From SHLQ01 sp964517125 (lineage in GTDB: Bacteria > Actinomycetota > Acidimicrobiia > Acidimicrobiales > SHLQ01): DNA of 29,961 nucleotides. A model generated the notes under the pieces. That model saw only the letters and a program-made list of their open reading frames with translations, did not search any database and was not told where the DNA came from. The stretch is taken from positions 1 to 29,961 of the forward strand of contig CAZFBD010000057.1 of the NCBI GenBank assembly GCA_964517125.1, written 5' to 3'. The stretch's first letter is position 1; each line of letters starts with the position of its first letter. A program made the position numbers and the translations under genes. Shown here in pieces: positions 14,294 to 22,265 of this stretch.

Positions 14294-15322
14294 TCAATCG
14301 GTCTCGCTCGACCGAGCCCAGAGGTTGATCCCGGCCTCGGTCGCGTGGACATCGATGCGCTCCAACTCATCAGCCGTGAAGTCGAGATTGTCGAGCGCTC
14401 CGACACAGTCCTCCACCTGCGAGACGCGGCTGGCACCGATCAGCGCCGACGTGACCCGCGAATCCCGGAGCACCCAGGCGAGCGCCAGCTGAGCCAGGGT
14501 CTGTCCACGATCGCTGGCGATGTCGTTCAGTGCCCGAATGCTCGACAGGTTCTCGTCGGTCAGCATGTGTGTACCCAACGACGTTCCCTTCGACGCCCGA
14601 GACCCGTCGGGAACACCACCCAGGTACTTGTTGGTGAGCAGACCTTGTGCGAGGGGTGAGAACGGAATGCAGCCGATCCCCTCGCGTTCGAGCGTGTCGA
14701 GCAGATCGCCCTCGATCCACCGGTTCAGCATGGAGTAGGACGGCTGGTGGATCAGGCACGGTGTCCCCAGATCCCGCAGTATTGATGCAGCTTCGGCGGT
14801 CTTGTCGGCCGAGTACGACGAGATACCCACGTACAGGGCCTTACCCTGTCGAACGAGGGTGTCGAGCGCCCCCATGGTTTCTTCCAACGGTGTCTCCGGA
14901 TCGAACCGATGCGAATAGAAGATGTCGAAGTACTCCAGTCCGGTTCGTTTCAGGCTCTGATCGGCGCTGGCGATGATGTACTTGCGTGAACCCCATTCGC
15001 CGTAGGGACCTGGCCACATGTCGTAGCCCGCCTTGTTCGACACGATCAGTTCGTCGCGCAACCCATGGAAGTCGTCCGCCATGATCTGACCGAAGGTGAG
15101 TTCGGCAGAACCGGGCGGAGGGCCGTAGTTGTTGGCCAAATCGAAGTGCGTCACGCCAAGGTCAAACGCCCGACGCAGCATTGCCCGAGCGTTCTCCACG
15201 CTGTCGACACCCCCAAAGTTGTGCCACAACCCCAACGAAATCGCTGGCAGTTTCAGGCCGCTTCGTCCGGTGCGCCGATACGGCATGTGGTCATAGCGAT
15301 CGGCAGCCGGGGTATACGACAC
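14294..15322 (-). CDS. Aldo/keto reductase, L-glyceraldehyde-3-phosphate reductase type
   Basis: A 342-residue NADPH-dependent (beta/alpha)8 barrel. The catalytic tetrad is complete: Asp61 in THFDLANNYGPP, Tyr66, Lys97 in SNKAGYDMWPGPYG, and His138 in YSHRFDPETPLEETM. The last two segments and the length match the YghZ/MgrA subgroup, which reduces L-glyceraldehyde 3-phosphate and methylglyoxal-type aldehydes. SPLAQGLLTNKYL and the C-terminal SALIGASRVSQVED bind the cofactor. The GTG start at 15322 is supported by GAGGAGG a few bases upstream. It is a single gene and converges on the YibE/F gene with only 12 bases between the stops. Detoxification of reactive aldehydes is the likely role. Confidence 0.9.
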   Translation of the reverse strand: MSYTPAADRYDHMPYRRTGRSGLKLPAISLGLWHNFGGVDSVENARAMLRRAFDLGVTHFDLANNYGPPPGSAELTFGQIMADDFHGLRDELIVSNKAGYDMWPGPYGEWGSRKYIIASADQSLKRTGLEYFDIFYSHRFDPETPLEETMGALDTLVRQGKALYVGISSYSADKTAEAASILRDLGTPCLIHQPSYSMLNRWIEGDLLDTLEREGIGCIPFSPLAQGLLTNKYLGGVPDGSRASKGTSLGTHMLTDENLSSIRALNDIASDRGQTLAQLALAWVLRDSRVTSALIGASRVSQVEDCVGALDNLDFTADELERIDVHATEAGINLWARSSETD

Positions 15323-15379
15323 AGGTCCTCCTCAGGATGTGCGCCGATCGTAGTTCGTCCTCGTCTGCAAAAATGCAAC

Positions 15380-15515
15380 GTCCCTCAGCGCCGAGGCACC
15401 GAGGGACTGTTCCACTCTCAACTGGGAGAAACCTTCTGAGATTTTGGGGGCCCGGCGATTCCGCCATTGCCGGGCCCCAACGATGCGGCAGGTTCCCGCC
15501 AAGGTTGCTGCATCG
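15380..15515. other. Three consecutive inverted repeats in a gene-free interval (15323-15666)
   Basis: No credible gene lies in this interval. Three stems stand in a row: GTCCCTC/GAGGGAC (15380-15407), a 12-pair stem with one bulged G around a 12-base loop (15444-15480), and CGATGCGGCA/TGCTGCATCG with one G-T pair (15481-15515). None is followed by a T-run on either strand, so they are not ordinary terminators. I recognise no known RNA family. Confidence 0.35.
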
Positions 15516-15666
15516 TGATACACCTCCAACGGCGCGAACGGGCAACTCATGACTACGAACAGATGACGAAGTGTTGACGCTTCGGTTGTGGTCCACTGCC
15601 TGCAAAATGGCGGCAGACGTGGAGAACGCGCCCGCTGACCAGTACGCTCAAAAGCTGCAATCATCT

Positions 15667-15758
15667 GGAGAGGTGGCCGAGTCAGGTCGAAGGCGCTCCC
15701 CTGCTAAGGGAGTTCGGGGTTTATAGCCTCGACGTGGGTTCAAATCCCACCCTCTCCG
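15667..15758 (+). tRNA. tRNA-Ser (anticodon GCT)
   Basis: A 92-base class II tRNA. The acceptor stem pairs GGAGAGG with CCTCTCC and the discriminator is G. The anticodon stem CTCCC/GGGAG holds the loop CTGCTAA, giving anticodon GCT, which reads AGC and AGU. The long variable arm fits tRNA-Ser, and the T-loop is GGTTCAAATCC. CCA is not encoded. Confidence 0.97.
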
Positions 15759-15765
15759 CTCAGTC

Positions 15766-15789
15766 AATCCCCCGGTTCGCCGGGGGATT
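15766..15789 (+). terminator. Rho-independent terminator after tRNA-Ser
   Basis: AATCCCCCGG and CCGGGGGATT form a perfect 10-pair stem around a TTCG loop, followed by GTTTCGTTTT. It lies eight bases after the tRNA. The converging SulP gene ends 17 bases further on. Confidence 0.85.
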
Positions 15790-15806
15790 GTTTCGTTTTC
15801 GGCGGG

Positions 15807-17420
15807 TCAGGCGTCGACCGCGACCCCGAAGTTCTCCAGAAGCGCGGCGGCGCCCTCGGGTGGGTTCACCACGGTGAACGAGCGGCCCTTCTTGTCGGCT
15901 GCCGCCCGGCCGCCAGCCACCGAGTCGGCAATCCCAGAATCGATGGCCGTGCTTCGGTCAAGGTTCAAAACGATCGGCCCGGTGCCGTCGTCGCCGCCGA
16001 TGGTCCGACGCAGTTCGTTCTTGAGCTTCGTGTTGCTGGCCACCCACAGAAGACCGCGCGGTCGAATCAGCATCGCCCCGGTCTCGTCTTCCTCAACCTC
16101 CAGATGGAAGGGACGCACCAGGTGGAACACCACTGTGAGCGCCACGCCGATGAGCACGGCGAACTGCACATTGGGTGGCGTGAGCAGCGTGGCGACGAAC
16201 GTGAACCAGGCGAGCCCCGCCTGCCAGGGCGATCTGGTCCACAGGTTCACCATGCGCCTCGGCTTGATCAGGCTGAACACGGCAGCAACGACAATTGCCC
16301 CGAGCAAGGCTTGGGGGAGCTTTTCCAGGAGTCCGCTGAACGGCAGAAAGAGCAGCACGACTGCGCCCGTGATCGCTCCGCTCCACCGGGTGGTCGCACC
16401 AGCGAATCGGTTGACCGACGAACGGGAGAAGGACCCGCCGACGGGAAACGCCCCAGTGACACCGGCAACCACATTGGCGAGCCCCGACGCAAAGAACTCA
16501 CGAGACGACGACCACTGCGACTGATCGTCGTTTGCGAACGTCCGAGCAATCGACGCTGGCTCGGCGAACCCGACGAGCGCAATGACGATGCCGCCCACCA
16601 CAAGACCCGACGCGCTCGACCATGGAAGGTCCAACGACACGGGCGGGAACCCCGATTCGATCTCGCCCACGATGGGGCCGCCATAGTCGGTGATCGTGGA
16701 CCAGGCCAGCACGAGCACAACAGCGATGAGGACACCCGGGAAGAGTCGATGGATCGACTTTCCCTTCACCATCAACGTGACCGTGATGACGGAGATCACC
16801 ACGGCGGCGAACTCCCAGTCGCCGGGATGCACCACGGCCCACGCCCCACGAGCAAGCGGGTTGCCCAGGTCGGCCACGTCGGCCGGAAGGGTCACACCGA
16901 GCGCCCGCGGAAGCTGCGAGGAGAGAATCACGATGCCGGCCGCCGACGTGAACCCGATCATGACCGGTTCGGCCATCAGGTACACCACGGATCCGAAACG
17001 AAACACGCCGACGAGCAAGCGGGTGACACCGACGATGACCGCCAGGAGCGCCGCTGCGGCGATGTACTCACTGGCCTCGGCTTCAAAGCCGGCACCCTGC
17101 AACACGCCGAGGGTCAGCAGGCTCGTCAACGCAACTGGACCGGTCTGCAGGTACGGCGAGGACGAGAAGATGGCAAACGCCAGGAGGGGAAACGCCGACG
17201 CGTACAGCCCCACGTACGGAGGCAGTCCTGCGAGGGCGGCGTAGGCCAGACTCTGCGGAATCAGGACGAGGGCAACCGTCACGCCGCCCAGAACGTCGCC
17301 AAGCGAGACACGGGGGATGTCCCGAAGATCTGCCGATTGCCGGGTGATGCCCAGTTTCCAGCGATCGAGGAGTGCAGGAGCGTCGCTTGACACGAACTCC
17401 CACGATACGGGGGCATGCAT
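15807..17420 (-). CDS. SulP-family anion permease with degenerate STAS domain
   Basis: A 537-residue SulP protein, a distant paralogue of the one at 4131-5867. The signature LGDVLGGVTVALVLIPQSLAYAALAGLPP is at about residues 30-58 and LYASAFPLLAFAIFSSS follows. About eleven to twelve membrane segments run to residue ~425. The C-terminal STAS region (about 435-537) keeps GPIVLNLDRSTAIDSGIADS. I place the start at the ATG 17420 (MHAPVSWEFV): the frame stays open upstream, but that stretch is antisense to the acyltransferase and has no SulP features. Substrate could be sulfate, bicarbonate or another anion; no sulfur genes are adjacent here. Its start is only 30 bases from the divergent acyltransferase start. 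Confidence 0.9.
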   Translation of the reverse strand: MHAPVSWEFVSSDAPALLDRWKLGITRQSADLRDIPRVSLGDVLGGVTVALVLIPQSLAYAALAGLPPYVGLYASAFPLLAFAIFSSSPYLQTGPVALTSLLTLGVLQGAGFEAEASEYIAAAALLAVIVGVTRLLVGVFRFGSVVYLMAEPVMIGFTSAAGIVILSSQLPRALGVTLPADVADLGNPLARGAWAVVHPGDWEFAAVVISVITVTLMVKGKSIHRLFPGVLIAVVLVLAWSTITDYGGPIVGEIESGFPPVSLDLPWSSASGLVVGGIVIALVGFAEPASIARTFANDDQSQWSSSREFFASGLANVVAGVTGAFPVGGSFSRSSVNRFAGATTRWSGAITGAVVLLFLPFSGLLEKLPQALLGAIVVAAVFSLIKPRRMVNLWTRSPWQAGLAWFTFVATLLTPPNVQFAVLIGVALTVVFHLVRPFHLEVEEDETGAMLIRPRGLLWVASNTKLKNELRRTIGGDDGTGPIVLNLDRSTAIDSGIADSVAGGRAAADKKGRSFTVVNPPEGAAALLENFGVAVDA

Positions 17421-17438
17421 ACCCGTGATACATCGGCC

Positions 17439-17444
17439 TAGAGT
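17439..17444 (+). promoter_or_regulatory. -10 element of the acyltransferase gene (leaderless)
   Basis: TAGAGT stands six bases before the GTG at 17451, with no ribosome binding site. It lies inside the 30-base divergent interval shared with the SulP gene. Confidence 0.5.
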
Positions 17445-17450
17445 CGGGCC

Positions 17451-18470
17451 GTGAATTCGAGTGTGCCATCGCCGTGGATCCGCAGACCGGTGAGCATCGC
17501 CGCGCTGGTCCTGAGTTTCGTGCTGCTGCCCGTGCTGTTCGTGGTCTCCGCCGTACCCACCCTCATCGTGGATCTGGCGCGTCGAGATCGTGAACTTCCC
17601 CGATTTCGACGCGTGCTGCTCCTGACCCTGCTCGTCATCGTCGAGATCATCGGGCTCACCGCCGTGGCGGTCACCTGGCTTGTCTCTCCGCTCGGATTCC
17701 GTATTCAGGCGGAACGCACGCAGCGTTGGTACCAGTGGATCATGCACCGCTGGACCCAGGGCCTGATCTGGGCCATCAGCCGCGCCGTCCCCCTCACGAT
17801 CGACAGCTCCCAGCTGGAGCAGGTCGACATGAGCGGCAACGCCATCGTCATCGGCCGACACCGCAGCCTCCTCGACGCCGTTCTGCCGGCCTTGCTGTTC
17901 GGTGATCACGGGCTTCGCGTGCTCTACACGCTGAAGGAAGACCTGCGCTGGGAGCCGAACATCGATCTCGTCGGGCACTTCATGAATCACCGGTTCGTGA
18001 CGCGTGCTCCCGAGGACCTCGACGCCGAACTCCAACCGATCCGAGAACTTGCATCACGAGTCGACGACAAGTCCGTCGCCGTCATCTTCCCCGAAGGAAC
18101 CTTCTTCACCGAGACCCGAAAAGAACGCATCGTGAAGTCGTTGCAGAAGCGGAACCCAAAACACGCCGAAGCGGCCGAGAAACTCAACCATCTGCTCGCT
18201 CCACGAACCGCGGGAACACTCGCCCTTCTGGAGGGTGCCCCCGATGCCGACGTGATCATCTTCGGACACGCCGGTTTTGAGCCGTTCGGCACCATCGGAC
18301 GCATCTTTTCGAACCTTGGACCCAAGCGATACATCACCATCGCAGCGTGGCGGCACCCACGGGCGAGCCTGCCCACGGCACCCGACGATTTGGTCGACTG
18401 GTTGTTCGAACGCTGGGCAGAATTGGACAGCTGGATCGCGAACCAGCACCCACTAGGCTCCTCCGGGTGA
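17451..18470 (+). CDS. PlsC-type acyltransferase (lysophospholipid acyltransferase family)
   Basis: A 339-residue membrane-bound acyltransferase. Two membrane segments come first (about 16-41 and 54-79). The acyltransferase domain has the catalytic Hx4D motif HRSLLD (His137, Asp142) and the substrate-binding FPEGT (213-217). The family moves acyl groups from acyl-CoA or acyl-carrier protein onto lysophosphatidate-like acceptors in the inner membrane. This member looks like the YihG/long PlsC subgroup because of its paired N-terminal helices, but the acceptor cannot be told. The GTG start is preceded by a -10 hexamer and has no ribosome binding site. The stop overlaps the start of the HisN-type gene by four bases (GTGA), so the two are cotranscribed at least in part. 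Confidence 0.88.
   Translation: MNSSVPSPWIRRPVSIAALVLSFVLLPVLFVVSAVPTLIVDLARRDRELPRFRRVLLLTLLVIVEIIGLTAVAVTWLVSPLGFRIQAERTQRWYQWIMHRWTQGLIWAISRAVPLTIDSSQLEQVDMSGNAIVIGRHRSLLDAVLPALLFGDHGLRVLYTLKEDLRWEPNIDLVGHFMNHRFVTRAPEDLDAELQPIRELASRVDDKSVAVIFPEGTFFTETRKERIVKSLQKRNPKHAEAAEKLNHLLAPRTAGTLALLEGAPDADVIIFGHAGFEPFGTIGRIFSNLGPKRYITIAAWRHPRASLPTAPDDLVDWLFERWAELDSWIANQHPLGSSG
18454..18459 (+). promoter_or_regulatory. Possible internal leaderless promoter of the HisN gene
   Basis: TAGGCT stands seven bases before the GTG at 18467, inside the end of the acyltransferase gene. The layout equals the leaderless starts elsewhere, so HisN may also have its own transcript. Confidence 0.4.
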
Positions 18471-19312
18471 CCACACCAGAGGTAGAACAGAGCTTGGTCG
18501 ACCTTGCGGTCGAGCTGGCTACGGGAGCGGGCGCGCTGACTCGCAAATGGTTCGACCGAGGCCCCGTCGCCTTCGAGTCCAAAGCCGACGGCTCACCGGT
18601 CACCGAGGCCGACAAGGCAGCCGAGCGGTACCTCCGCGAACAGATCACACTGGCGTTCCCAACCGATGCAATTGTCGGCGAAGAAGAGGACCGCCGCGAG
18701 GGCACCAGCGGGCGTACCTGGATCATCGACCCAATCGACGGCACCAAATCCTTCACGCATGGTGTGCCCCTCTACGGCACCCTGCTTGCAGTCCGCGACG
18801 AACACGGCCCGGCCGTGGGTGTCATCGTCATGCCGGCACTCGACGAGGTCGTCGCTGCCGGCCGCGGCATCGGCTGCACCCACAACGGCCGCGAATGCTC
18901 AGTCAGCGACCGCGCCGAGTTCGACGGCGCCTACGCCATGACCAGCGGGTTCGACTACTGGCCAGAAGACGCCGAGCGCGACCGTTTCCTCGCAAGCGGT
19001 CTCGTCACTCGTACCTGGGGCGACGCCTACGGCTACGTGCTGCTTGCCACCGGCCGCGCCGAAGTCATGGTGGACCCCCTCGTGAACGTGTGGGACATCG
19101 CACCGATGCAGGTCATCGTTCCCGAAGCGGGCGGGCGGGTCAGCGACCAGGCTGGCGAAGAATGGCACGACGGCCGCCATTTCCTGGCCAGCAACGGCCA
19201 CGTCCACGACGAACTCATCGCAGCCGTCTTCTCAGATACGTCGGCGGTCGATGCACCAACCGCTGAGGAAGCCCAGGATGCTCCCGACGTCGAGGAACCC
19301 TCGCCGGCCTGA
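18467..19312 (+). CDS. hisN: Inositol-monophosphatase-family phosphatase, HisN type
   Basis: A 281-residue Mg-dependent phosphatase. Metal ligands are visible in GEEE (residues 71-74), in DPIDGTKSF (88-96) and in VWDIAPMQVIVPEAGG near residue 210. The sequence DPIDGTKSFTHGVPLYGTLLAV matches the actinobacterial histidinol-phosphate phosphatases (HisN), which remove phosphate from L-histidinol phosphate in the next-to-last stage of histidine synthesis. Inositol-1-phosphatase or PAP phosphatase activity cannot be excluded, since the three groups share these motifs. The GTG start overlaps the acyltransferase stop. The acidic, Pro-rich tail of about 25 residues looks variable. It converges on the DUF3105 gene with one base between the stops. 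Confidence 0.82.
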   Translation: MTTPEVEQSLVDLAVELATGAGALTRKWFDRGPVAFESKADGSPVTEADKAAERYLREQITLAFPTDAIVGEEEDRREGTSGRTWIIDPIDGTKSFTHGVPLYGTLLAVRDEHGPAVGVIVMPALDEVVAAGRGIGCTHNGRECSVSDRAEFDGAYAMTSGFDYWPEDAERDRFLASGLVTRTWGDAYGYVLLATGRAEVMVDPLVNVWDIAPMQVIVPEAGGRVSDQAGEEWHDGRHFLASNGHVHDELIAAVFSDTSAVDAPTAEEAQDAPDVEEPSPA

Positions 19313-19313
19313 C

Positions 19314-19934
19314 TCAGCCATACTCGGCTGGCACCTGTGAGCCGTCGGCCACGAGGGTACGCACATCGTTCGGTGGGAAGCCCGCTGCCTCCTGGCACGT
19401 GACTCCAGCCTCGGGGAGCTCCGAGTTGTCCACCCAGTCGGTGATGAACTCGCTCACCGCTGCATCTGACGGGCTCAGAGCATCCTCGCGGTGCTGCACT
19501 CCCCAGGCGCTCAGTACGAGCTTCTCCGGGTGGTCATAGGCGCTGATGAGCAGTTTGGAATTGCCGGCAGCCAGTGCACGCAGCTCGTCGAGCTCGGCAT
19601 CGGACACACGGTCGGCGTTGTACGTGATCCACACGGCGCCGTGCTCCATCGTGTGCGTTGCTGCACCCTCGATGGCCTCGAGGTCGTAGAAGCCGCAGTT
19701 CTGCCAGAACGGATAGTGGTCGCCGCCAATCGACGGACTCGCCGAGAACGAAACGGGAGGTTGGATGTGGTTGTTCCCCAGATCCCCCACCGGAACCGAC
19801 GTGAAGGTGACTCCATCGGCTCCCGCAGACGCCACGGTGGCCGTTGCATCCCTGGAAGCGACCGACTCGGCGGCGTCGTCACCGGAACAAGCAGCGAAGA
19901 GCAGAGCGAACAGGATGGGAAGCCAGCGGCGCAT
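19314..19934 (-). CDS. DUF3105 lipoprotein
   Basis: A 206-residue protein. The signal peptide ends in a lipobox (LLFAACSG, Cys16), so it is probably anchored on the outer face of the membrane. The DUF3105 core is clear: HIQPPVSFSASPSIGGDHYP with the conserved His, FWQNCGFYD, then THTMEHGAVWITYN with a further His pair, and LLISAYDHPEKLVLSAWG. The His residues suggest metal binding. The function of the family is unknown; it is common in actinobacteria. The ATG at 19934 stands six bases after a TAGACT hexamer, another leaderless-type start. The gene lies downstream of the sigma factor gene across the assembly gap. Confidence 0.82.
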   Translation of the reverse strand: MRRWLPILFALLFAACSGDDAAESVASRDATATVASAGADGVTFTSVPVGDLGNNHIQPPVSFSASPSIGGDHYPFWQNCGFYDLEAIEGAATHTMEHGAVWITYNADRVSDAELDELRALAAGNSKLLISAYDHPEKLVLSAWGVQHREDALSPSDAAVSEFITDWVDNSELPEAGVTCQEAAGFPPNDVRTLVADGSQVPAEYG

Positions 19935-19940
19935 CGTCGA

Positions 19941-19946
19941 AGTCTA
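19941..19946 (-). promoter_or_regulatory. -10 element of the DUF3105 gene (leaderless)
   Basis: TAGACT on the minus strand, six bases before the ATG at 19934, without a ribosome binding site. Confidence 0.5.
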
Positions 19947-19966
19947 GATTGCGGGAAAACCCAAAC

Positions 19967-19990
19967 GGTCGGCGCCCGAGGGCGCCGCCC
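19967..19990 (-). terminator. GC-rich hairpin, possible terminator of the sigma factor gene
   Basis: GGCGCCC and GGGCGCC form the core of an 11-pair stem with one mismatch. On the minus strand it is followed by GTTTGGGTTTT. The right flank of the gap suggests that poor base calls hide a better stem. The hairpin itself may have caused the assembly to break here. Confidence 0.4.
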
Positions 19991-20048
19991 CAAATTTTTT
20001 CAAGAGCCGTTACACCGCCCCCCGGTGGCGGACAAGGGGGCCCCCCCG

Positions 20049-20058
20049 NNNNNNNNNN
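20049..20058. other. Assembly gap (10 N) between overlapping low-quality ends
   Basis: Ten N join two contig ends. Both flanks, 19958-20048 and 20064-20156, run in the same register: AAACCCAA, then a GC-rich stretch, then CCAAATTTTTT against CCGAAGTTCTT, then GGACAAGGGGGCC against GGACATGGGGGCC. They appear to be one piece of DNA read twice with errors. Confidence 0.85.
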
Positions 20059-20157
20059 GGGTCAAACCCAACCGGGGGGGCCCCGGGGGGCCCCCACCGA
20101 AGTTCTTGCATGAGCCTTACCTCTGCCCGACCGTGCCGGACATGGGGGCCACCGAGC

Positions 20158-21060
20158 TCAGCTCAGTGGCATGCCAACCGGAACCTCGCCGGCCGACGAC
20201 TCGATGAGGGTGATCTGATCCATGCGATCGTGCCAATCGCTGCGATCGGAGATGGCGTCGACGTATGCGGCCTTGCGGCGAGCGGCCCGACCACGTGGTT
20301 CGGGCTTCGGACCTTCGTCGGCTGCAGCCACGTACTGTGCCTCGATGCCTTCCTTCAGCATCTGAATGGCTTCGGAGCGGATCTGACTGATGCGGCTCTC
20401 GGTGACCCCGAGGAAGCGAGCCAGGTCCTGACTGGTGCGGCCTTCGAGGAAGTAGCCAATGATGACCAGACGCTGCCGGTCGGGCAGCAGGGCAATGGCA
20501 TCGCGCAGGTAGGCGTGAAGCTCGCGGGTCTCGAGCTCTTCGGACGGCTCGATGGCCGCCTGATCGACGAGGACGTCGACGAGGGTGAGGTCGTCGTCGA
20601 CATCGTCAGAGACTTCGTGTTCCAGTGCGAGGACGACGCTGCGGAACATGCGGTCGCGAAGACGGTTGAGTTCGTTGGTGTCCATGCTGAGCGCTTCTGC
20701 CATCTCTTCGATGGTCGGCACTCGTCCCAGCCGGCTGGCGAGACGCTGTTCGGTGGCCTCCAGCTTGCGAGCAAGGGTACGAACCGAACGGGGCGCCCAG
20801 TCTGCGGCACGAACCGCATCCAGGATCGCTCCGCGGATTCGCTGGGCTGCGAACCGGTCGAACGGGACACCGCGGCTTGCGTCGTAGCGGCGGGCCGCTT
20901 CGACGAGACCGAGTGCTCCGGCACGTGCGAGCTCCTCACGCTCGACGTGGCGGGGGAAGTGAACGGCGACCTGCAGCACGATGTGCTTGACCAGAGGCAG
21001 ATTGGCCTCGATCATCGCGTTCATTTCCGTCAAGTCGATCTCTTCGATCGTTTCGCCCAT
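20158..21060 (-). CDS. Sigma-70 family factor, WhiG/FliA type
   Basis: A 300-residue sigma factor with regions 2, 3 and 4 and no region 1, as in FliA and WhiG. Region 2 (about 20-95) reads LPLVKHIVLQVAVHFPRHVEREELARAG and RYDASRGVPFDRFAAQRIRGAILDAVRAADW, a WhiG/FliA hallmark. Region 3 (about 95-165) starts at RSVRTLARKLEA and includes GRVPTIEEMAEAL. Region 4 (about 195-250) has LPDRQRLVIIGYFLEGRTSQ and the helix-turn-helix VTESRISQIRSEAI. The C-terminal 45 residues are a basic, then hydrophilic extension. No flagellar gene is nearby, so a developmental or stress regulon is as likely as motility. GAGGGAGCG precedes the ATG. Confidence 0.9.
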   Translation of the reverse strand: MGETIEEIDLTEMNAMIEANLPLVKHIVLQVAVHFPRHVEREELARAGALGLVEAARRYDASRGVPFDRFAAQRIRGAILDAVRAADWAPRSVRTLARKLEATEQRLASRLGRVPTIEEMAEALSMDTNELNRLRDRMFRSVVLALEHEVSDDVDDDLTLVDVLVDQAAIEPSEELETRELHAYLRDAIALLPDRQRLVIIGYFLEGRTSQDLARFLGVTESRISQIRSEAIQMLKEGIEAQYVAAADEGPKPEPRGRAARRKAAYVDAISDRSDWHDRMDQITLIESSAGEVPVGMPLS

Positions 21061-21158
21061 GGACTATCGCTCCCTCAGAAGTGCTGGTTGTGAATGGCGG
21101 TCTACCCGCGACCACAAAGAGGGTTTCGGTGCGACTGCCCGAGAACTTGAGAGAAAAT

Positions 21159-21174
21159 GTCAGATTAATTTGAC
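21159..21174. promoter_or_regulatory. Imperfect palindrome upstream of the WhiG/FliA-type sigma gene
   Basis: GTCAGATTAATTTGAC is a 16-base palindrome apart from one symmetric position, in the 208-base interval between the sigma gene start and the end of the next gene upstream. It is AT-rich against its surroundings and could be a regulator site or overlap the promoter. Confidence 0.3.
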
Positions 21175-21268
21175 TTCGGCCTTTTGATCGGCGTTCCCTA
21201 TCGGCACCTGTAGCCCAATCTGTGGGCCGAACGACCCATATTCGCCATTCTGGGACCGGATGGACCGA

Positions 21269-22264
21269 CTAGTCCGAGCCCGATGACCCAACGAAAATCT
21301 CGGGGATCAGGCCCCGGATTCGGAGGTCGTGGAGAAAGGGAATCGGATCGACCAATTCCGACAGGCCCATGGCCCCGGTTGCGAGCCGCGGATTGCGAAG
21401 GAGCGTGGCCGCGGTGGCAGCTGCGACCGTGCCAGCGGCCACAGCGGGCCGTTCAGCACAGCCGAGCACGACCTCGGTCTGTACGCCGTCAACGATGCCC
21501 CGCAGTTCGACTCGTACAGCCCCGAGCAGGCCTTCGGGGTGCGGCCGCCGCAACATCGGAAGATGCATGGTGAGTCGGTCCCGCCGAGTTGCCGCCATGC
21601 GTGCAGTGATGCGGTCGACGTTCGGGTGCGCTCGTACCAGGAGCAGCGGATCGCCAAGCGCGGCGCGGTAGCAGTCGGCCGATTGCACGGGCGCAGGGAA
21701 CCAGGCCAGCTCTCTTCCCGATCCTCCAGCTCGACGAACCCACTGGCCGTTGCGCCAGTCGATGCAGATGCCCTTGAGCGACCGGTGATGTTGCCGCGCA
21801 CAGGCCGGGCCGCCCGTACCGAACTTGGACACGTGGATCTCCGAAACCTCGTCGAGCCAGGCGGCGCCATGGGTGGCAAGTACGTCGGTGAGGCCGGGCA
21901 TCATGCCCGCACCCACCACGAGGGTGGCGTCGTTGTCGATCGCCAGCTCGTTCAGTTGAAGGAGTCGACGGATGTCGGCGAGTCGGTCGGAGAGCGAGAT
22001 GACGTGTTGTCCGGCTTCGAGCGCTCGACGTGCGGCGCCAACATGGTCGCCACAATCCATGGCCAGAATCACGATCCGACAGTTCTTCGGCGGCTTCGTG
22101 CCGTCCTTCCACGCAACATCGGGACCGAGCGACGCCGCCACATGTTCGGCAAGCCCGGCCGTGGAGTCCACAAGGACGACGCTCGCACGGTCGTCGCCGC
22201 GCAGGAGTTGGCGAGCGACTCTGGTACCCGTGGCACCACAGCCCACCACCGCAAGGCGGCTCAC
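21269..22264 (-). CDS. Saccharopine-dehydrogenase-like NAD(P)-binding oxidoreductase
   Basis: A 331-residue protein from the GTG at 22264. The Rossmann fold starts at once with SRLAVVGCGATGTRVARQLL, followed by the acidic end of beta-2 (VVLVDST). VVGAGMMPGLTDVLATHGA and the region after residue 150 match saccharopine-dehydrogenase-like proteins. The sequence upstream of 22264 in this frame is not protein-like; it is the shifted reading of a small gene whose stop lies one base before this start. Substrate unknown. A conserved Cys/His cluster (GPACARQHHRS) may matter for catalysis. There is no ribosome binding site, so translation probably depends on the small upstream gene. The sigma factor gene follows 208 bases downstream on the same strand. 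Confidence 0.75.
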   Translation of the reverse strand: MSRLAVVGCGATGTRVARQLLRGDDRASVVLVDSTAGLAEHVAASLGPDVAWKDGTKPPKNCRIVILAMDCGDHVGAARRALEAGQHVISLSDRLADIRRLLQLNELAIDNDATLVVGAGMMPGLTDVLATHGAAWLDEVSEIHVSKFGTGGPACARQHHRSLKGICIDWRNGQWVRRAGGSGRELAWFPAPVQSADCYRAALGDPLLLVRAHPNVDRITARMAATRRDRLTMHLPMLRRPHPEGLLGAVRVELRGIVDGVQTEVVLGCAERPAVAAGTVAAATAATLLRNPRLATGAMGLSELVDPIPFLHDLRIRGLIPEIFVGSSGSD

Positions 22265-22265
22265 G

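Noticed and set aside
15291..15605. A 104-codon minus-strand frame in the interval before tRNA-Ser
   Set aside because: No start signals, no recognisable motif, and it runs through the inverted repeats and overlaps the aldo/keto reductase start.
17421..18035. A 205-residue N-terminal extension of the second SulP protein
   Set aside because: The extension is antisense to the acyltransferase gene, is charged and low-complexity, and lacks any SulP feature; the ATG at 17420 fits the family start.
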